A DNA stretch of 64,000 nucleotides, from NCBI GenBank assembly GCA_011525915.1, contig WYBM01000106.1, positions 1 to 64,000 on the forward strand, read 5' to 3'. Of this stretch, positions 43,096 through 52,213 are shown in pieces. The position numbers and the translations under genes were made by a program. Origin of the DNA: Ardenticatenaceae bacterium (GTDB taxonomy: Bacteria > Chloroflexota > Anaerolineae > Promineifilales > Promineifilaceae). The notes beneath the pieces were generated by a model. That model was not told where the DNA came from and searched no databases. It saw only the letters and a list, made by a program, of their open reading frames with translations. Within the stretch, counting starts at the first letter, position 1, and each line of letters opens with the position of its first letter.

Positions 43096-44499
43096 ATGTT
43101 TTGTAACAAACGGGCACTCAAAATCATTGGTATGGCCGCTATCCTGGCCGCTGTGTTTGTCTTAATGAGCGGCACCGCTTTTGCTCAGGAAGAAGAAGTT
43201 TCTAACAGTGTCATCACTATCCAACTGGATACCATCTGGCTCTTTTTAGGGGCCGTTCTGGTCTTTTGGATGCAGGCTGGTTTTGCCATGGTCGAAAGTG
43301 GTTTCTCCCGCGGCAAAAACGCGGCTAACCTGCTTATGAAAAACCTTATGGATTTTGCCATGGCGGCCATACTCTTTTACGCCATTGGTTTTGGCTTGAT
43401 GTATGGTGCCGACAGGGCGGGCCTGGTGGGCACCAGCAACTTTTTCCTGGCAGACCTGGCCCTGGATGCCAGTGCCGGCTATGACTGGGCCAACTACCTC
43501 TTCCAGCTGATGTTCGCCGGAGCTGCAGCCACCATCGTCTCTGGCGCCGTCGCCGAACGTCTGAAATTCAAAACTTATCTCATTTACAGCGCCGTCATGA
43601 CGGCCCTCATCTACCCCATTTCTGGTCATTGGTTGTGGGGAGGGGGCTGGTTGGCCGAACGCGGCTTTGTCGACTTTGCGGGTTCGACCATTGTGCATGC
43701 CTGCGGTGGTTTTGCGGCCCTGGCTGCCGCTTGGGTACTTGGCCCGCGCATTGGCAAATTTAATAAAGATGGTACAGCCAACGCTATTCCCGGCCACAGC
43801 CTGACACTGGCAGCGTTAGGTGTCTTTATCTTGTGGATGGGCTGGTTTGGCTTTAATGCCGGTTCTACCCTTTCTGGCATGAACGCCAGCCTGGGGTATA
43901 TTGCCGTCACAACCACCACGGCCGCAGCAGCGGGTGCTATTTCCGCGCTGCTCATTAACTGGGTAAAAGCCGGGCATCCTTCTACAGAAATGGCCCTTAA
44001 CGGCACCCTGGCCGGCCTGGTGGCTATCACCGCCGGTACCGCCAACGTCAGTATGGGTGGTTCCATTGCCATTGGTCTGGTAGCTGGAGCGGTACTGGTT
44101 TTTGGCCTGGACTTTGTGGAGCGCGTCTTAAAAGTGGATGACCCCGTAGGTGCGGTAGCCGTCCACGGCTTTAATGGCATGTGGGGCACCATTGCAGTGG
44201 GCTTGCTGGCGGCGCCGGCCGTGGGCGAATTCACTGGCATGGGACCAGTTGCCGGGTTGTTTTATGGCGGTGGGCTGAGCCAGCTTGGCGTCCAACTGTT
44301 TGGCACTGTGATAGTTTCTCTGTGGGCTTTTGCCACCATGGGGGTACTGTTCTACGCGATGAAAGTGACCATGGGTGTACGTGTCTCTAACAAAGAAGAG
44401 ATCGAGGGGTTGGACATCTCTGAACATTTCACCACCAGCTACCCAGAATTTGGCCCCACGGCCGTAGGCACCGATGCCCTCGTAGCCTCTGGTGATTGA
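43096..44499 (+). CDS. amt: Ammonium transporter (Amt/MEP/Rh family)
   Basis: Moves ammonium across the cytoplasmic membrane. The 467-residue protein has a signal peptide (cut near GTAFAQ) and eleven membrane helices, as usual. Conserved stretches include FWMQAGFAMVESGFSRGKNAANLLMKNLMDF, with the family's helix 3 Asn-rich segment, HWLWGGGWL and DFAGSTIVHACGGFAALAAA with its pore His. The later VAVHGFNGMWGTIAVGL has the second pore His. GGGAG lies nine bases before this ATG, which is preferred over an in-frame reading that would run through the leader hairpin. No glnB (PII) gene is visible alongside. Confidence 0.96.
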   Translation: MFCNKRALKIIGMAAILAAVFVLMSGTAFAQEEEVSNSVITIQLDTIWLFLGAVLVFWMQAGFAMVESGFSRGKNAANLLMKNLMDFAMAAILFYAIGFGLMYGADRAGLVGTSNFFLADLALDASAGYDWANYLFQLMFAGAAATIVSGAVAERLKFKTYLIYSAVMTALIYPISGHWLWGGGWLAERGFVDFAGSTIVHACGGFAALAAAWVLGPRIGKFNKDGTANAIPGHSLTLAALGVFILWMGWFGFNAGSTLSGMNASLGYIAVTTTTAAAAGAISALLINWVKAGHPSTEMALNGTLAGLVAITAGTANVSMGGSIAIGLVAGAVLVFGLDFVERVLKVDDPVGAVAVHGFNGMWGTIAVGLLAAPAVGEFTGMGPVAGLFYGGGLSQLGVQLFGTVIVSLWAFATMGVLFYAMKVTMGVRVSNKEEIEGLDISEHFTTSYPEFGPTAVGTDALVASGD

Positions 44500-44512
44500 T
44501 TAAATGCGTAAA

Positions 44513-44546
44513 AGGCGCGGCACCTTCTCTGAAAGGCGCCGCGCCT
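44513..44546 (+). terminator. GC-rich hairpin after amt
   Basis: AGGCGCGGC and GCCGCGCCT form a 9-bp stem between amt and the unknown gene at 44559. It has no T-run, so it may stabilise or partly terminate the amt message; the next ribosome site begins four bases later. Confidence 0.5.
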
Positions 44547-44558
44547 GATAAGGTTGTC

Positions 44559-45491
44559 ATGAAACTCACACTTGAACCTAATACCAGCGGAGACCGGGAA
44601 ACTGTGCCCTTTCATATACGTGTGGATATTGTAACGGCAACGATTAACGCCGGTTCTGCTTTTTTTGTGCCGGTCGATATACGTTACCAGGGAATGAAAA
44701 AGTGTTTTGCCGTCAATATTTGCGGCTGGGAACTGGAAAGCGGGCGGCCAGAAACATTACCAGGCAAAATTAGCCACTTTTTACCTCGCCTGATCAGCCT
44801 GGCCCGCCTGCCCACCTACGTCTTTATCGCCCGGCAAGCTGGCGGCATCTACCCTGTGTACACCATCGGCAGTGAAGTATTTGCTACTACACCTGGCGGC
44901 CCTGTTTTCCGGCATGTGGAGCTGGCCAAGGTACGTGAATACCTAACGGACTACCTGCACGCGGCCGGCATATTAGGCGAAAAAGGGCTAAGCGATAAGC
45001 TGCATGTACGGGGCATCAACATGAAAACGTTGGGACTGCGCCGTCCCATCTTCTATTTAAAAAAGCGGGTGCCAGGTGAGATAGATTTTTGGGCGCCCGT
45101 CTTTGAAGCCGGCGACGGCAAACACATTTATGCTTACGCCGCTGACGAACGGCGCGAGGTGCCCATTATTGCCGGGGTCGAGGTGTTGTATTTGCGGCAA
45201 ACCGTGGCCAGCGCCTTAAAGGCAGATAACCGCCTGAGTGACTCATTTGATCTGCGGCCAGACCGATTATTCCCCGAATATTGGGAGCGGCTAAAGGCTA
45301 CGTTAAAAGAAACGGATCCTATAACCATCCATGGCCTGACACTGCCGACATATGAAAATGGCAATGCGGTGATCGGCGTGGAGGCGCGCCCAGATGAAGG
45401 ACGTTACAGCTTGTTCATGGGCAAAAACACCGATGATCTACGTGCCCGGGTGGCGGTAGATTTTGCGCGGCGGGGGGTCACTGTTCAGTAA
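44559..45491 (+). CDS. Uncharacterised protein in nitrogen-assimilation cluster
   Basis: A 310-residue soluble protein I do not recognise. AAGG lies five bases before the chosen ATG; the longer frame would start inside the hairpin. The N-terminal 100 residues look beta-rich (IRVDIVTATINAGSAFFVPVDIRYQ). The middle has helices and basic stretches (GLRRPIFYLKKRVPGEIDFWAPVFEAGDGKHIYAYA). No nucleotide-binding or HTH motif is clear. Its position between amt and glnN suggests a role in ammonium assimilation or its regulation. The last residues (VTVQ) and TAA stop are encoded by a heptad repeat. Confidence 0.55.
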   Translation: MKLTLEPNTSGDRETVPFHIRVDIVTATINAGSAFFVPVDIRYQGMKKCFAVNICGWELESGRPETLPGKISHFLPRLISLARLPTYVFIARQAGGIYPVYTIGSEVFATTPGGPVFRHVELAKVREYLTDYLHAAGILGEKGLSDKLHVRGINMKTLGLRRPIFYLKKRVPGEIDFWAPVFEAGDGKHIYAYAADERREVPIIAGVEVLYLRQTVASALKADNRLSDSFDLRPDRLFPEYWERLKATLKETDPITIHGLTLPTYENGNAVIGVEARPDEGRYSLFMGKNTDDLRARVAVDFARRGVTVQ

Positions 45492-45509
45492 TCAGTAAAC
45501 GGTAATCGG
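45483..45509. repeat. Heptad stop-codon repeat array
   Basis: GTTCA, GTAATCA, GTAAACG, GTAATCG. The first TAA is the stop codon of the 44559 gene, and further TAAs follow every seven bases, reaching all three frames. Confidence 0.75.
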
Positions 45510-45586
45510 CCATCAATTCGATGACGATTATCGCCAGCTAATCTTAAAGATGGTGCAAATCTAATCATAAGGAGATTTTTGTAGAC

Positions 45587-47755
45587 ATGAGTGGAAATAC
45601 AGCACGTTTAAACGCGATTTCGGCGGTGATTAATTACAAGCCGATCTCGAAACCATTAAATTTTGCCGAGACGCCTTCGCAAGAAGTGTTTTCGCAAAAT
45701 GTTTTCAGCCTGGAAGTGATGAAACAGCGCCTGCCAAAAGCTGTTTACAAATCTTTGGTGAAAACAATTGCTGAAGGTAAGCCATTAGACATCTCTACGG
45801 CCGATGTGGTGGCAGCGGCGATGAAGGATTGGGCTATTGAAAAAGGGGCGACCCATTATGCCCATGTCTTTTACCCGCTTACAGGGCTAACGGCCGAGAA
45901 GCATGACAGCTTCTTATCACCGAATGGCGGCGGCACGGCCGTGACCGAATTCAGCGGCGAACAGCTCATCCAGGGCGAACCAGACGGCTCCAGCTTCCCC
46001 ACCGGCGGCATCCGGGCCACCTTTGAAGCCCGCGGCTACACTGCCTGGGATGTCACCAGCCCGGCTTACATCTTGGAAAACCCCAATGGCACCACGCTGT
46101 GCATTCCTACCGCCTTTGTCTCCTGGACCGGCGAGGCGCTGGATAAAAAGACGCCGCTGCTGCGCTCTATGAAAGCACTCAATGTGCAGGCGCAGCGCAT
46201 CTTAAAGTTGTTTGGACACGATGACGGTGCCCTTGTTACCGCCACCGCCGGGCCAGAACAAGAGTACTTCCTGATTGACCGCCACTTCTACCTGGCCCGC
46301 CCAGACCTGATGACCGCCGGCCGTACCTTGTTTGGGGCGAAGCCGCCCAAAGGCCAGGAATTAGAAGACCATTACTTTGGCGCTATTCCTGAACGCGTGC
46401 TGGCCTGCATGTTGGAAGCAGAACGTGAAATGTACAAACTGGGTGTACCGGTCAAGACCCGCCACAACGAAGTAGCCCCGGCACAGTATGAAATCGCCCC
46501 GATGTATGAAAACGCCAACGTGGCCGCAGACCATCAGCAGCTGATTATGGCCACCTTAAAACGCGTGGCCGAGAAGTATGGCATGGTCTGCATGCTGCAT
46601 GAAAAGCCGTTTGCTGGTGTTAATGGTTCTGGTAAACATCTGAATTTTTCCTTTGGCAACGCCAGCCAGGGCAATCTGCTGGAGCCCGGCGATACGCCAC
46701 ATGAAAATGCCCGCTTCCTGGTTTTCTGCGCCGCTATCATTCGGGCCGTAGACAAATACGCGCCCTTGCTGCGAGGGGCGATTGCCTCGGCCAGTAATGA
46801 TCACCGCCTGGGGGCAAATGAAGCGCCGCCGGCGATTATGTCTATCTTCCTGGGTGACCAGTTGACAGATGTGTATGAGCAAATCAAAGCGGGCGGGGCG
46901 AAATCCTCCAAAGCAAAGGATGTATTACTTGTAGGTGTAGACACCATGCCGGAACTGCCCAAACATTCCGGCGACCGCAACCGTACCAGCCCGTTTGCCT
47001 TTACGGGTAACAAGTTTGAGTTCCGTGCCGTCGGTTCCAGCCAGTCTATTGCTGGGCCACTGGTGGTGCTGAACACGATTGTGGCTGAGTCGCTGGATTA
47101 TGTGGCTACCAAGTTGGAAGCGGCCACCGGCGACTTTGCGGAAGCGGTGCAGGCCGTTTTACAGGAAATTATGGTGACCCACGGCCGTGTTATCTTTAAC
47201 GGCGATGGTTACTCTGAAGCGTGGCACAAAGAAGCCGAAGCGCGAGGGTTACCCAACCTGCGCACGACCGTAGATGCCCTGCCAGCATTGGCCAGCCCAG
47301 AGGCTGTTGCCCTCTTTGAGAAGTACAACGTGCTAACCGCCCGCGAATCAAAAAGCCGCGTAGACGTCAAGCTAGAGCAGTACGTTAAAGAAGTTCACGT
47401 AGAGGCATCGCTTACGGCGGAAATTGCCAGGACAATGATCTACCCGGCGGCCGTCCGTTACCAGAACGAACTGGCAGCCACGGCCGCAAACTTAAAAGCA
47501 GCCGGCCTGCGAGCAGACACAAGCACGTTACAGGAAGTCACCAAACTGGTAGATTGCCTGAAACAAAGTGTGGACGAACTTGACCTGGCGGCCAAGCATG
47601 AATCCGCCACTATTCTGGCCGAAGCTGAACATATCCGTGACGCTATTCTGCCGGCCATGGGTGTCGTACGCAGTTATGCCGACAGCCTGGAAGGCATTGT
47701 GGCCGATGATCTCTGGCCGCTGCCTACGTATCAAGAAATGTTGTTCATCAAGTAA
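45587..47755 (+). CDS. glnN: Glutamine synthetase type III
   Basis: ATP-dependent synthesis of glutamine from glutamate and ammonium. The 722-residue length and order of motifs mark the GSIII group: FSQNVFSLEVM near the N-terminus, the long N-terminal beta-grasp extension with HYAHVFYPLTG, and the catalytic signatures AGPEQEYFLIDR, RHNEVAPAQYEIAP and GSGKHLNFSFGN. The C-terminal helical extension (VKEVHVEASLTAEIARTMIYPAAVRYQNEL) is also GSIII-specific. AAGGAG lies 12 bases upstream. It is followed by a type I glnA, so the organism carries two non-homologous-class enzymes in tandem. Confidence 0.96.
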   Translation: MSGNTARLNAISAVINYKPISKPLNFAETPSQEVFSQNVFSLEVMKQRLPKAVYKSLVKTIAEGKPLDISTADVVAAAMKDWAIEKGATHYAHVFYPLTGLTAEKHDSFLSPNGGGTAVTEFSGEQLIQGEPDGSSFPTGGIRATFEARGYTAWDVTSPAYILENPNGTTLCIPTAFVSWTGEALDKKTPLLRSMKALNVQAQRILKLFGHDDGALVTATAGPEQEYFLIDRHFYLARPDLMTAGRTLFGAKPPKGQELEDHYFGAIPERVLACMLEAEREMYKLGVPVKTRHNEVAPAQYEIAPMYENANVAADHQQLIMATLKRVAEKYGMVCMLHEKPFAGVNGSGKHLNFSFGNASQGNLLEPGDTPHENARFLVFCAAIIRAVDKYAPLLRGAIASASNDHRLGANEAPPAIMSIFLGDQLTDVYEQIKAGGAKSSKAKDVLLVGVDTMPELPKHSGDRNRTSPFAFTGNKFEFRAVGSSQSIAGPLVVLNTIVAESLDYVATKLEAATGDFAEAVQAVLQEIMVTHGRVIFNGDGYSEAWHKEAEARGLPNLRTTVDALPALASPEAVALFEKYNVLTARESKSRVDVKLEQYVKEVHVEASLTAEIARTMIYPAAVRYQNELAATAANLKAAGLRADTSTLQEVTKLVDCLKQSVDELDLAAKHESATILAEAEHIRDAILPAMGVVRSYADSLEGIVADDLWPLPTYQEMLFIK

Positions 47756-47771
47756 CCTGAAGTTTGCGCAA

Positions 47772-47805
47772 AACCTTCCGGAGGTTTGCGAACCTCCGGA
47801 AGGTT
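47772..47805. repeat. Perfect 15-bp inverted repeat before glnA
   Basis: AACCTTCCGGAGGTT and its exact complement flank the tetraloop TGCG, 18 bases upstream of glnA. It would form a very stable RNA hairpin right after the glnN stop, without a T-run, and may process or separate the two messages. It could also be a copy of a dispersed REP-like element. Confidence 0.8.
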
Positions 47806-47823
47806 AATAGTAAGGAAAAACCC

Positions 47824-49227
47824 ATGAAAACCCCACAAGATGTCGTCAAACTGATCGAAGAAAAAGGTATTCAAATCATCGATGTCAAATTCACCGACGT
47901 ATTTGGCCAGTGGCAGCATTTCTCCATGCCCGTGGAAGAGTTTGATGCCGCTACCGTCTTTCAGGAAGGGATGGGCTTTGATGGCTCCTCCATTCGTGGT
48001 TTCCAGAGCATCGAAGCCAGTGACATGATTTTGCTGGCTGATCCGGAATCAGCCATTGTAGACCCGGTCTGTGAGCACCCTACCCTCAGCCTGGTGTGTG
48101 ATGTGTATGATCCCATCACCCGCGAGGCCTACTCCCGTGATCCACGCTACGTGGCCCGCAAAGCAGTGAAATATCTGCAAGACAGCGGCATCGCTGATAC
48201 CGCTTACTTTGGCCCAGAAGCCGAGTTTTTTGTTTTTGATAAGGTGATGTACTCCGCAGGTGAATATTCTTCCGCGTACCAGATTGACAGTGTAGAAGGC
48301 CCCTGGAACTCCGGCATTTTTGGCTTCGGCCACAGCGTGCCGCACAAGCGTGGTTACTTCCCGGTGGCCCCTTTTGACACGCTGCAAGACCTGCGCTCAG
48401 AGATGGTACGTACCATGATCGCGTCGGGGATTGAGGTGGAGGTTCACCACCACGAAGTGGCCACAGCCGGGCAATGCGAAATTGATATGAAGTATGACCG
48501 GCTGGTACGCATGGCAGACAAGGTGCAGCTTTACAAATATATCGTCAAAAATGTGGCCAAGAAACATGGCAAAACCGTCACCTTTATGCCCAAGCCCATT
48601 TATGCTGACAATGGCTCCGGCATGCACACCCACCAGAGCTTGTGGAAGGATGGCCAGCCCTTGTTTGCCGGTGAGGAATATGCCGGCATCAGCCAGTTAG
48701 CCTTGTGGTATATCGGCGGTATTTTGAAACACATCAACGCCCTGCTGGCCATTTGCGCCCCCACCACTAATTCATATCGTCGCCTGGTACCCGGTTATGA
48801 GGCGCCTGTAGTCATCGCTTATTCGGCCCGCAATCGCTCGGCAGCTGTACGCATTCCCATGTATTCACAGTCACCCAAAGCCAAGCGCCTGGAATTCCGC
48901 TGCCCAGACCCCACAGCCAACCCGTACCTGGCTTTTGCTGCTATGCTGATGGCCGGTCTGGATGGCATTAATAACCAGATTGACCCTGGTGCGCCGGCCG
49001 ATATGGACCTGTTCGAAGCTGAGAACATAGGCAAGGTACGGACGACGGTGGGCAAGTTAAATGAAGCGCTGGATGCTTTGGAAGCAGACAAAGCGTTTTT
49101 GCTGGAGGGTGGGGTCTTTACTGAAGATTTGCTCCACACTTTTATCACTCACAAGCACGAAGAAGAAGTTGGCCCGGTCAGTTTAAGACCACATCCGTAC
49201 GAATTTTTGCTTTATTATGGGGCGTAA
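47824..49227 (+). CDS. glnA: Glutamine synthetase type I
   Basis: Forms glutamine from glutamate, ammonium and ATP as a dodecamer. Signatures include FDGSSIRGFQSIEASDM, GPEAEFFVFD, HHEVATAGQCEIDMKYD, NGSGMHTHQSLWKDG and NRSAAVRIPMYS. The length of 467 residues is standard. AAGGA lies eight bases before ATG 47824; the longer in-frame reading passes through the hairpin and is rejected. At the position of the adenylylated Tyr of enterobacterial enzymes (NLYDL) this protein reads DLFEA, so Phe replaces Tyr and adenylylation there is not possible. A strong terminator follows. Confidence 0.97.
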   Translation: MKTPQDVVKLIEEKGIQIIDVKFTDVFGQWQHFSMPVEEFDAATVFQEGMGFDGSSIRGFQSIEASDMILLADPESAIVDPVCEHPTLSLVCDVYDPITREAYSRDPRYVARKAVKYLQDSGIADTAYFGPEAEFFVFDKVMYSAGEYSSAYQIDSVEGPWNSGIFGFGHSVPHKRGYFPVAPFDTLQDLRSEMVRTMIASGIEVEVHHHEVATAGQCEIDMKYDRLVRMADKVQLYKYIVKNVAKKHGKTVTFMPKPIYADNGSGMHTHQSLWKDGQPLFAGEEYAGISQLALWYIGGILKHINALLAICAPTTNSYRRLVPGYEAPVVIAYSARNRSAAVRIPMYSQSPKAKRLEFRCPDPTANPYLAFAAMLMAGLDGINNQIDPGAPADMDLFEAENIGKVRTTVGKLNEALDALEADKAFLLEGGVFTEDLLHTFITHKHEEEVGPVSLRPHPYEFLLYYGA

Positions 49228-49314
49228 CCTCGTCGTCCATCATCTGTAGCTCGTGAACCCTTTGGATGACGGGCTGCGGACGACGGCCGATGGATTTGCA
49301 CCCTTTTTTGCCGA

Positions 49315-49350
49315 GCCTCCTGGTTGGTTTCAGCCAGGAGGCGCTTTTTT
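49315..49350 (+). terminator. Rho-independent terminator after glnA
   Basis: GCCTCCTGG pairs with CCAGGAGGC and is followed by GCTTTTTT. It closes the amt-glnA unit. Confidence 0.88.
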
Positions 49351-49411
49351 GAAACGCTTCCCCCATAAAACGTTGCCGAAAACGGCCGTCATCCTTTATC
49401 ATACGCTCAGC

Positions 49412-50299
49412 GTGAAAGATAAACTATCGGCCAACAATTCTACGCTTTATCTCTGGCAGCGGGCACAAACAGCCACCACCCATGCCCTGGCCAGTGGTGC
49501 CTTGCAGCCGATACAGACACAGCCGGTGTGGATCAAAGATGACCATGACCATATGTTTCTTATTCATCTGGCGCCGCAGCTCACACACAAAATCCGGGCC
49601 ACAAAAGAACAGGTTAATCCCTTTTTACCGTATGATCCAGATTTGTTTGTGGCCGACATTTCTGAAACCTACGTCTGTTTGTTAAATAAGTATCATGTTT
49701 TGCCCCATCATCTGTTGTTGGTGACACGCCACTTTGAAGAACAGGAATCCTGGTTAACGGCCGCGGACTTTGCCGCGCTGGCCACAGGATTAACAGAAAT
49801 TAACGGGCTGGGGTTTTATAACTCGGGCCGGGCGGCAGGGGCCAGCCAGCAGCATAAACATTTGCAAATTGTGCCCTTGCCGTTAGCCACCGGCGGTCCG
49901 GCCATACCCATAACCCCGCTGGTGGCCACGGCCGTTTACGCCGATGCCATCGGCCATACAGATGCCCTACCCTTTCGCCATGCCATAACCTGCTTTCAGG
50001 AAGGAGACACGGCCGTGGCCGCCGGATGGACGGCCGTTATGCACTCCCGTTACCGGGCCCTGATGCACAACGTAGGGCTGCGCCCCGACCCGCCGCCGCC
50101 CCAACCGGCCCCCTATAACCTGCTGGTCACCCGTGAGTGGATGATGGTTATTCCCCGGCGCCGGCAAAAATTCCAGACGATCTCGGTCAACGCCCTGGGC
50201 TTTGCGGGCTCCTTGTTGGCCCGTGACGAAGCGGATATACACCAGCTGCAATCTGCCGGGGTGCTGTCTGTTTTACAACAGGTCGCCGTTGAAAAATGA
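49412..50299 (+). CDS. Ap4A phosphorylase-like (ATP adenylyltransferase)
   Basis: Probably cleaves diadenosine tetraphosphate, or transfers adenylyl groups, in the cytoplasm. The HIT-superfamily-like active segment is GASQQHKHLQIVPL (His-x-His-x-Gln). LVTRHFEEQESWLTAADFAAL and the C-terminal YNLLVTREWMMVIPRRR are characteristic of ATP adenylyltransferases. GTG 49412 gives 295 residues, the usual size; the longer frame begins before the glnA terminator and is unlikely. No clear ribosome site is visible. It is a monocistronic gene lying before rex. Confidence 0.82.
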   Translation: MKDKLSANNSTLYLWQRAQTATTHALASGALQPIQTQPVWIKDDHDHMFLIHLAPQLTHKIRATKEQVNPFLPYDPDLFVADISETYVCLLNKYHVLPHHLLLVTRHFEEQESWLTAADFAALATGLTEINGLGFYNSGRAAGASQQHKHLQIVPLPLATGGPAIPITPLVATAVYADAIGHTDALPFRHAITCFQEGDTAVAAGWTAVMHSRYRALMHNVGLRPDPPPPQPAPYNLLVTREWMMVIPRRRQKFQTISVNALGFAGSLLARDEADIHQLQSAGVLSVLQQVAVEK

Positions 50300-50390
50300 C
50301 CTGTCACCAGGCTTCAGATAAGCAACCACACCTCCCGGTCACGGCCGTGGCCCCCCTCTATGAAACAGGCGTTTCCCTTCATCTCCCCAG

Positions 50391-50436
50391 TTGCTGCCCC
50401 TATGTCCCTATGGTACAATTGTGAAAACTTCCACGA
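50391..50436 (+). promoter_or_regulatory. rex promoter with overlapping Rex operator
   Basis: TTGCTG (50391-50396), 17 bp, TACAAT (50414-50419). The 18-bp TTGTGAAAACTTCCACGA (50419-50436) starts at the last base of the -10 and closely matches the Rex operator TTGTGAAA-N2-TTTCACAA. Negative autoregulation is inferred. Confidence 0.7.
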
Positions 50437-50495
50437 ATACAAATCGCGCAAATCATGGCATGCTCTAAAACTACGAACCAAGGGGATCACCCACA

Positions 50496-51113
50496 GTGAC
50501 CGAACAAATTCCCGACATCGTTATCAGCCGTCTGCCGGTTTACCTGCGTGAGCTGACCCGCCTGGCAGAAGAAGAAGGAAAAGTCAACACCTCTTCCCAT
50601 GAACTTGGCCAAAGATTGGGCATCAGTTCTGCTCAAATCCGTAAGGACCTTTCTCACTTTGGCGAATTTGGTAAACAAGGCACTGGCTATCACATTGGCT
50701 ACCTGATCGATCAGTTACGTGAGATTCTGCACCTGACCCAAGAGTGGCAGGTTGCGCTTGTCGGCGCCGGTTACCTGGGTCACGCTTTGGCCCATTACCA
50801 GGGCTTTGAACATCGGGGGTTTCACATTGCCTGGGTATTCGATAATGACCCCGCTAAAATCAATGAAGAAATAGACGGTCTGATAGTTAGAGACGTAGCC
50901 GATATGGATGAAGTTTTGGCCGAGAGTGGGGTTAAAATGGCCATCCTGGTGGTTCCGGCCAGTGCCGCGCAAGCCATTACCGACCAACTTGTGGCAGCTG
51001 GGGTTTGTGCCATCCTTAGTTACGCTCCCATTCATCTCAAAGTGCCTGCGGGGGTACATGTCAGCTATAGTGACCCCGTGGTACAACTGCAGCGCATGAC
51101 CTTTTACCTTTGA
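50496..51113 (+). CDS. rex: Redox-sensing transcriptional repressor Rex
   Basis: A dimeric repressor that leaves DNA when the NADH/NAD ratio rises. The 205-residue protein has the N-terminal winged helix (PDIVISRLPVYLRELTRLAEEEG, SSHELGQRLGISSAQIRKDLSHFGEFGKQGTGY), then a Rossmann domain with VALVGAGYLGHALAHY and FDNDPAKIN, and a C-terminal swap helix ending VQLQRMTFYL. The GTG start has AAGGGG about eleven bases upstream. A matching operator overlaps its own promoter, and two similar sites lie at the atpA promoter 6 kb away, the nearest probable target. Confidence 0.97.
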   Translation: MTEQIPDIVISRLPVYLRELTRLAEEEGKVNTSSHELGQRLGISSAQIRKDLSHFGEFGKQGTGYHIGYLIDQLREILHLTQEWQVALVGAGYLGHALAHYQGFEHRGFHIAWVFDNDPAKINEEIDGLIVRDVADMDEVLAESGVKMAILVVPASAAQAITDQLVAAGVCAILSYAPIHLKVPAGVHVSYSDPVVQLQRMTFYL

Positions 51114-51126
51114 TGTCTGCACAAAA

Positions 51127-51171
51127 AGAGCAAGAAGCCCGTGCTTGTGTGCAGCACGGGCTTCTTGCTCT
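51127..51171. terminator. Strong bidirectional terminator between rex and mreB
   Basis: AGAGCAAGAAGCCCGTGCT and its exact complement flank a 7-base loop. The hairpin has AAAAA on the left and TATTTT on the right, serving the convergent rex and mreB units. Confidence 0.92.
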
Positions 51172-51191
51172 ATTTTCCTGACATCGTTTTG

Positions 51192-52211
51192 TTATAAGTC
51201 AGGAATGCTGCGCTGTAAAATGGGCAGTTCTGCCAGCGCCTTGCCCGCCCCCAACGCCGTGCAGGCAATAGGGTTGTCGGCCATATAAGCTGGCACACCG
51301 GTTTCTCGCGTTAAGACTGTATCAATCTCGCGCAGCAGCGCTCCCCCACCTGTCAAAACCATCCCCCGGTCAATAATGTCTGAAGACAATTCTGGCGGCG
51401 TTTTGGCCAGTACACTGCGGGCCACGTTGATAATCGCCTGCAACGGTTCAGAAATCGCCTCCACCACTTCGCTGGTGCTGATGGTTATTGTCTTGGGCAA
51501 TCCGGCCACCTGGTCACGCCCTTGCACCTGCATTGTTGTGCCTTCGTCCAGGTCTGCAGCCGCACCGATTTTGATTTTGATAGCTTCTGCTGTTGGCTCG
51601 CCAATGACCAGGTTGTACTTTTTACGGATGTAGCTGATGATGGCTTCATCCAGGTGAACCCCGCCGACCCGCACGGATTCGGCGCAAACAATGCCGTTCA
51701 TGGCCACAACGGCCGCTTCGGTAGAGCCGCCGCCCAGGTCTACCACCATGTTGCCCGATGGCGTCCCAATCGGCAGACCAGCACCAATCGCTGCTGCCAG
51801 CGGCTTAGAAATCAGGTGGACAGGGTCCCGCGCCCCGGCGGCCATTGCCGCTTCCCGAATGGCCCGCCGTTCCACACTGGTGATACCATAAGGGTGCGTG
51901 ATCATGACTTCCGGCTTACGGAGGCGCAAACTACCAGAAGCCTTACTAATGAAGTATTCCAGCATCCCCTGAGTCACAAAGTAGTCCGCAATCACACCGT
52001 CTCGCAGCGGCCGCATCACTTCAATCTGTTCTGGGGTACGGCCGTACATCTCTTTAGCCGCCCGCCCTACTTCCACAATGGTCGTCTTATCCCCATCCTC
52101 ACTAATAGCGACAACCGACGGCTCCTGCAAGACAATGCCCTTGCCCTGTACATAGACCAGCACACTGACCGTTCCCAGGTCAATGGCAATATGGGGTGTA
52201 AAAATTGGCAC
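51192..52211 (-). CDS. mreB: MreB-family rod-shape actin homologue
   Basis: A cytoskeletal ATPase that positions wall synthesis. The 339-residue length is standard. Motifs are phosphate-1 IDLGTVSVLVYV, the MreB-typical GIVLQEPSVVAI, connect-1-like KPLAAAIGAGL, phosphate-2 MVVDLGGGSTEAAVV and adenosine GMVLTGGGALLREID. The GTG start at 52211 is two bases after the atpC stop codon, so it is translationally coupled at the end of the F1 operon. Linkage of mreB to atpC rather than to mreCD is noteworthy; mreC and mreD are absent here. Confidence 0.92.
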   Translation of the reverse strand: MPIFTPHIAIDLGTVSVLVYVQGKGIVLQEPSVVAISEDGDKTTIVEVGRAAKEMYGRTPEQIEVMRPLRDGVIADYFVTQGMLEYFISKASGSLRLRKPEVMITHPYGITSVERRAIREAAMAAGARDPVHLISKPLAAAIGAGLPIGTPSGNMVVDLGGGSTEAAVVAMNGIVCAESVRVGGVHLDEAIISYIRKKYNLVIGEPTAEAIKIKIGAAADLDEGTTMQVQGRDQVAGLPKTITISTSEVVEAISEPLQAIINVARSVLAKTPPELSSDIIDRGMVLTGGGALLREIDTVLTRETGVPAYMADNPIACTALGAGKALAELPILQRSIPDL

Positions 52212-52213
52212 GG

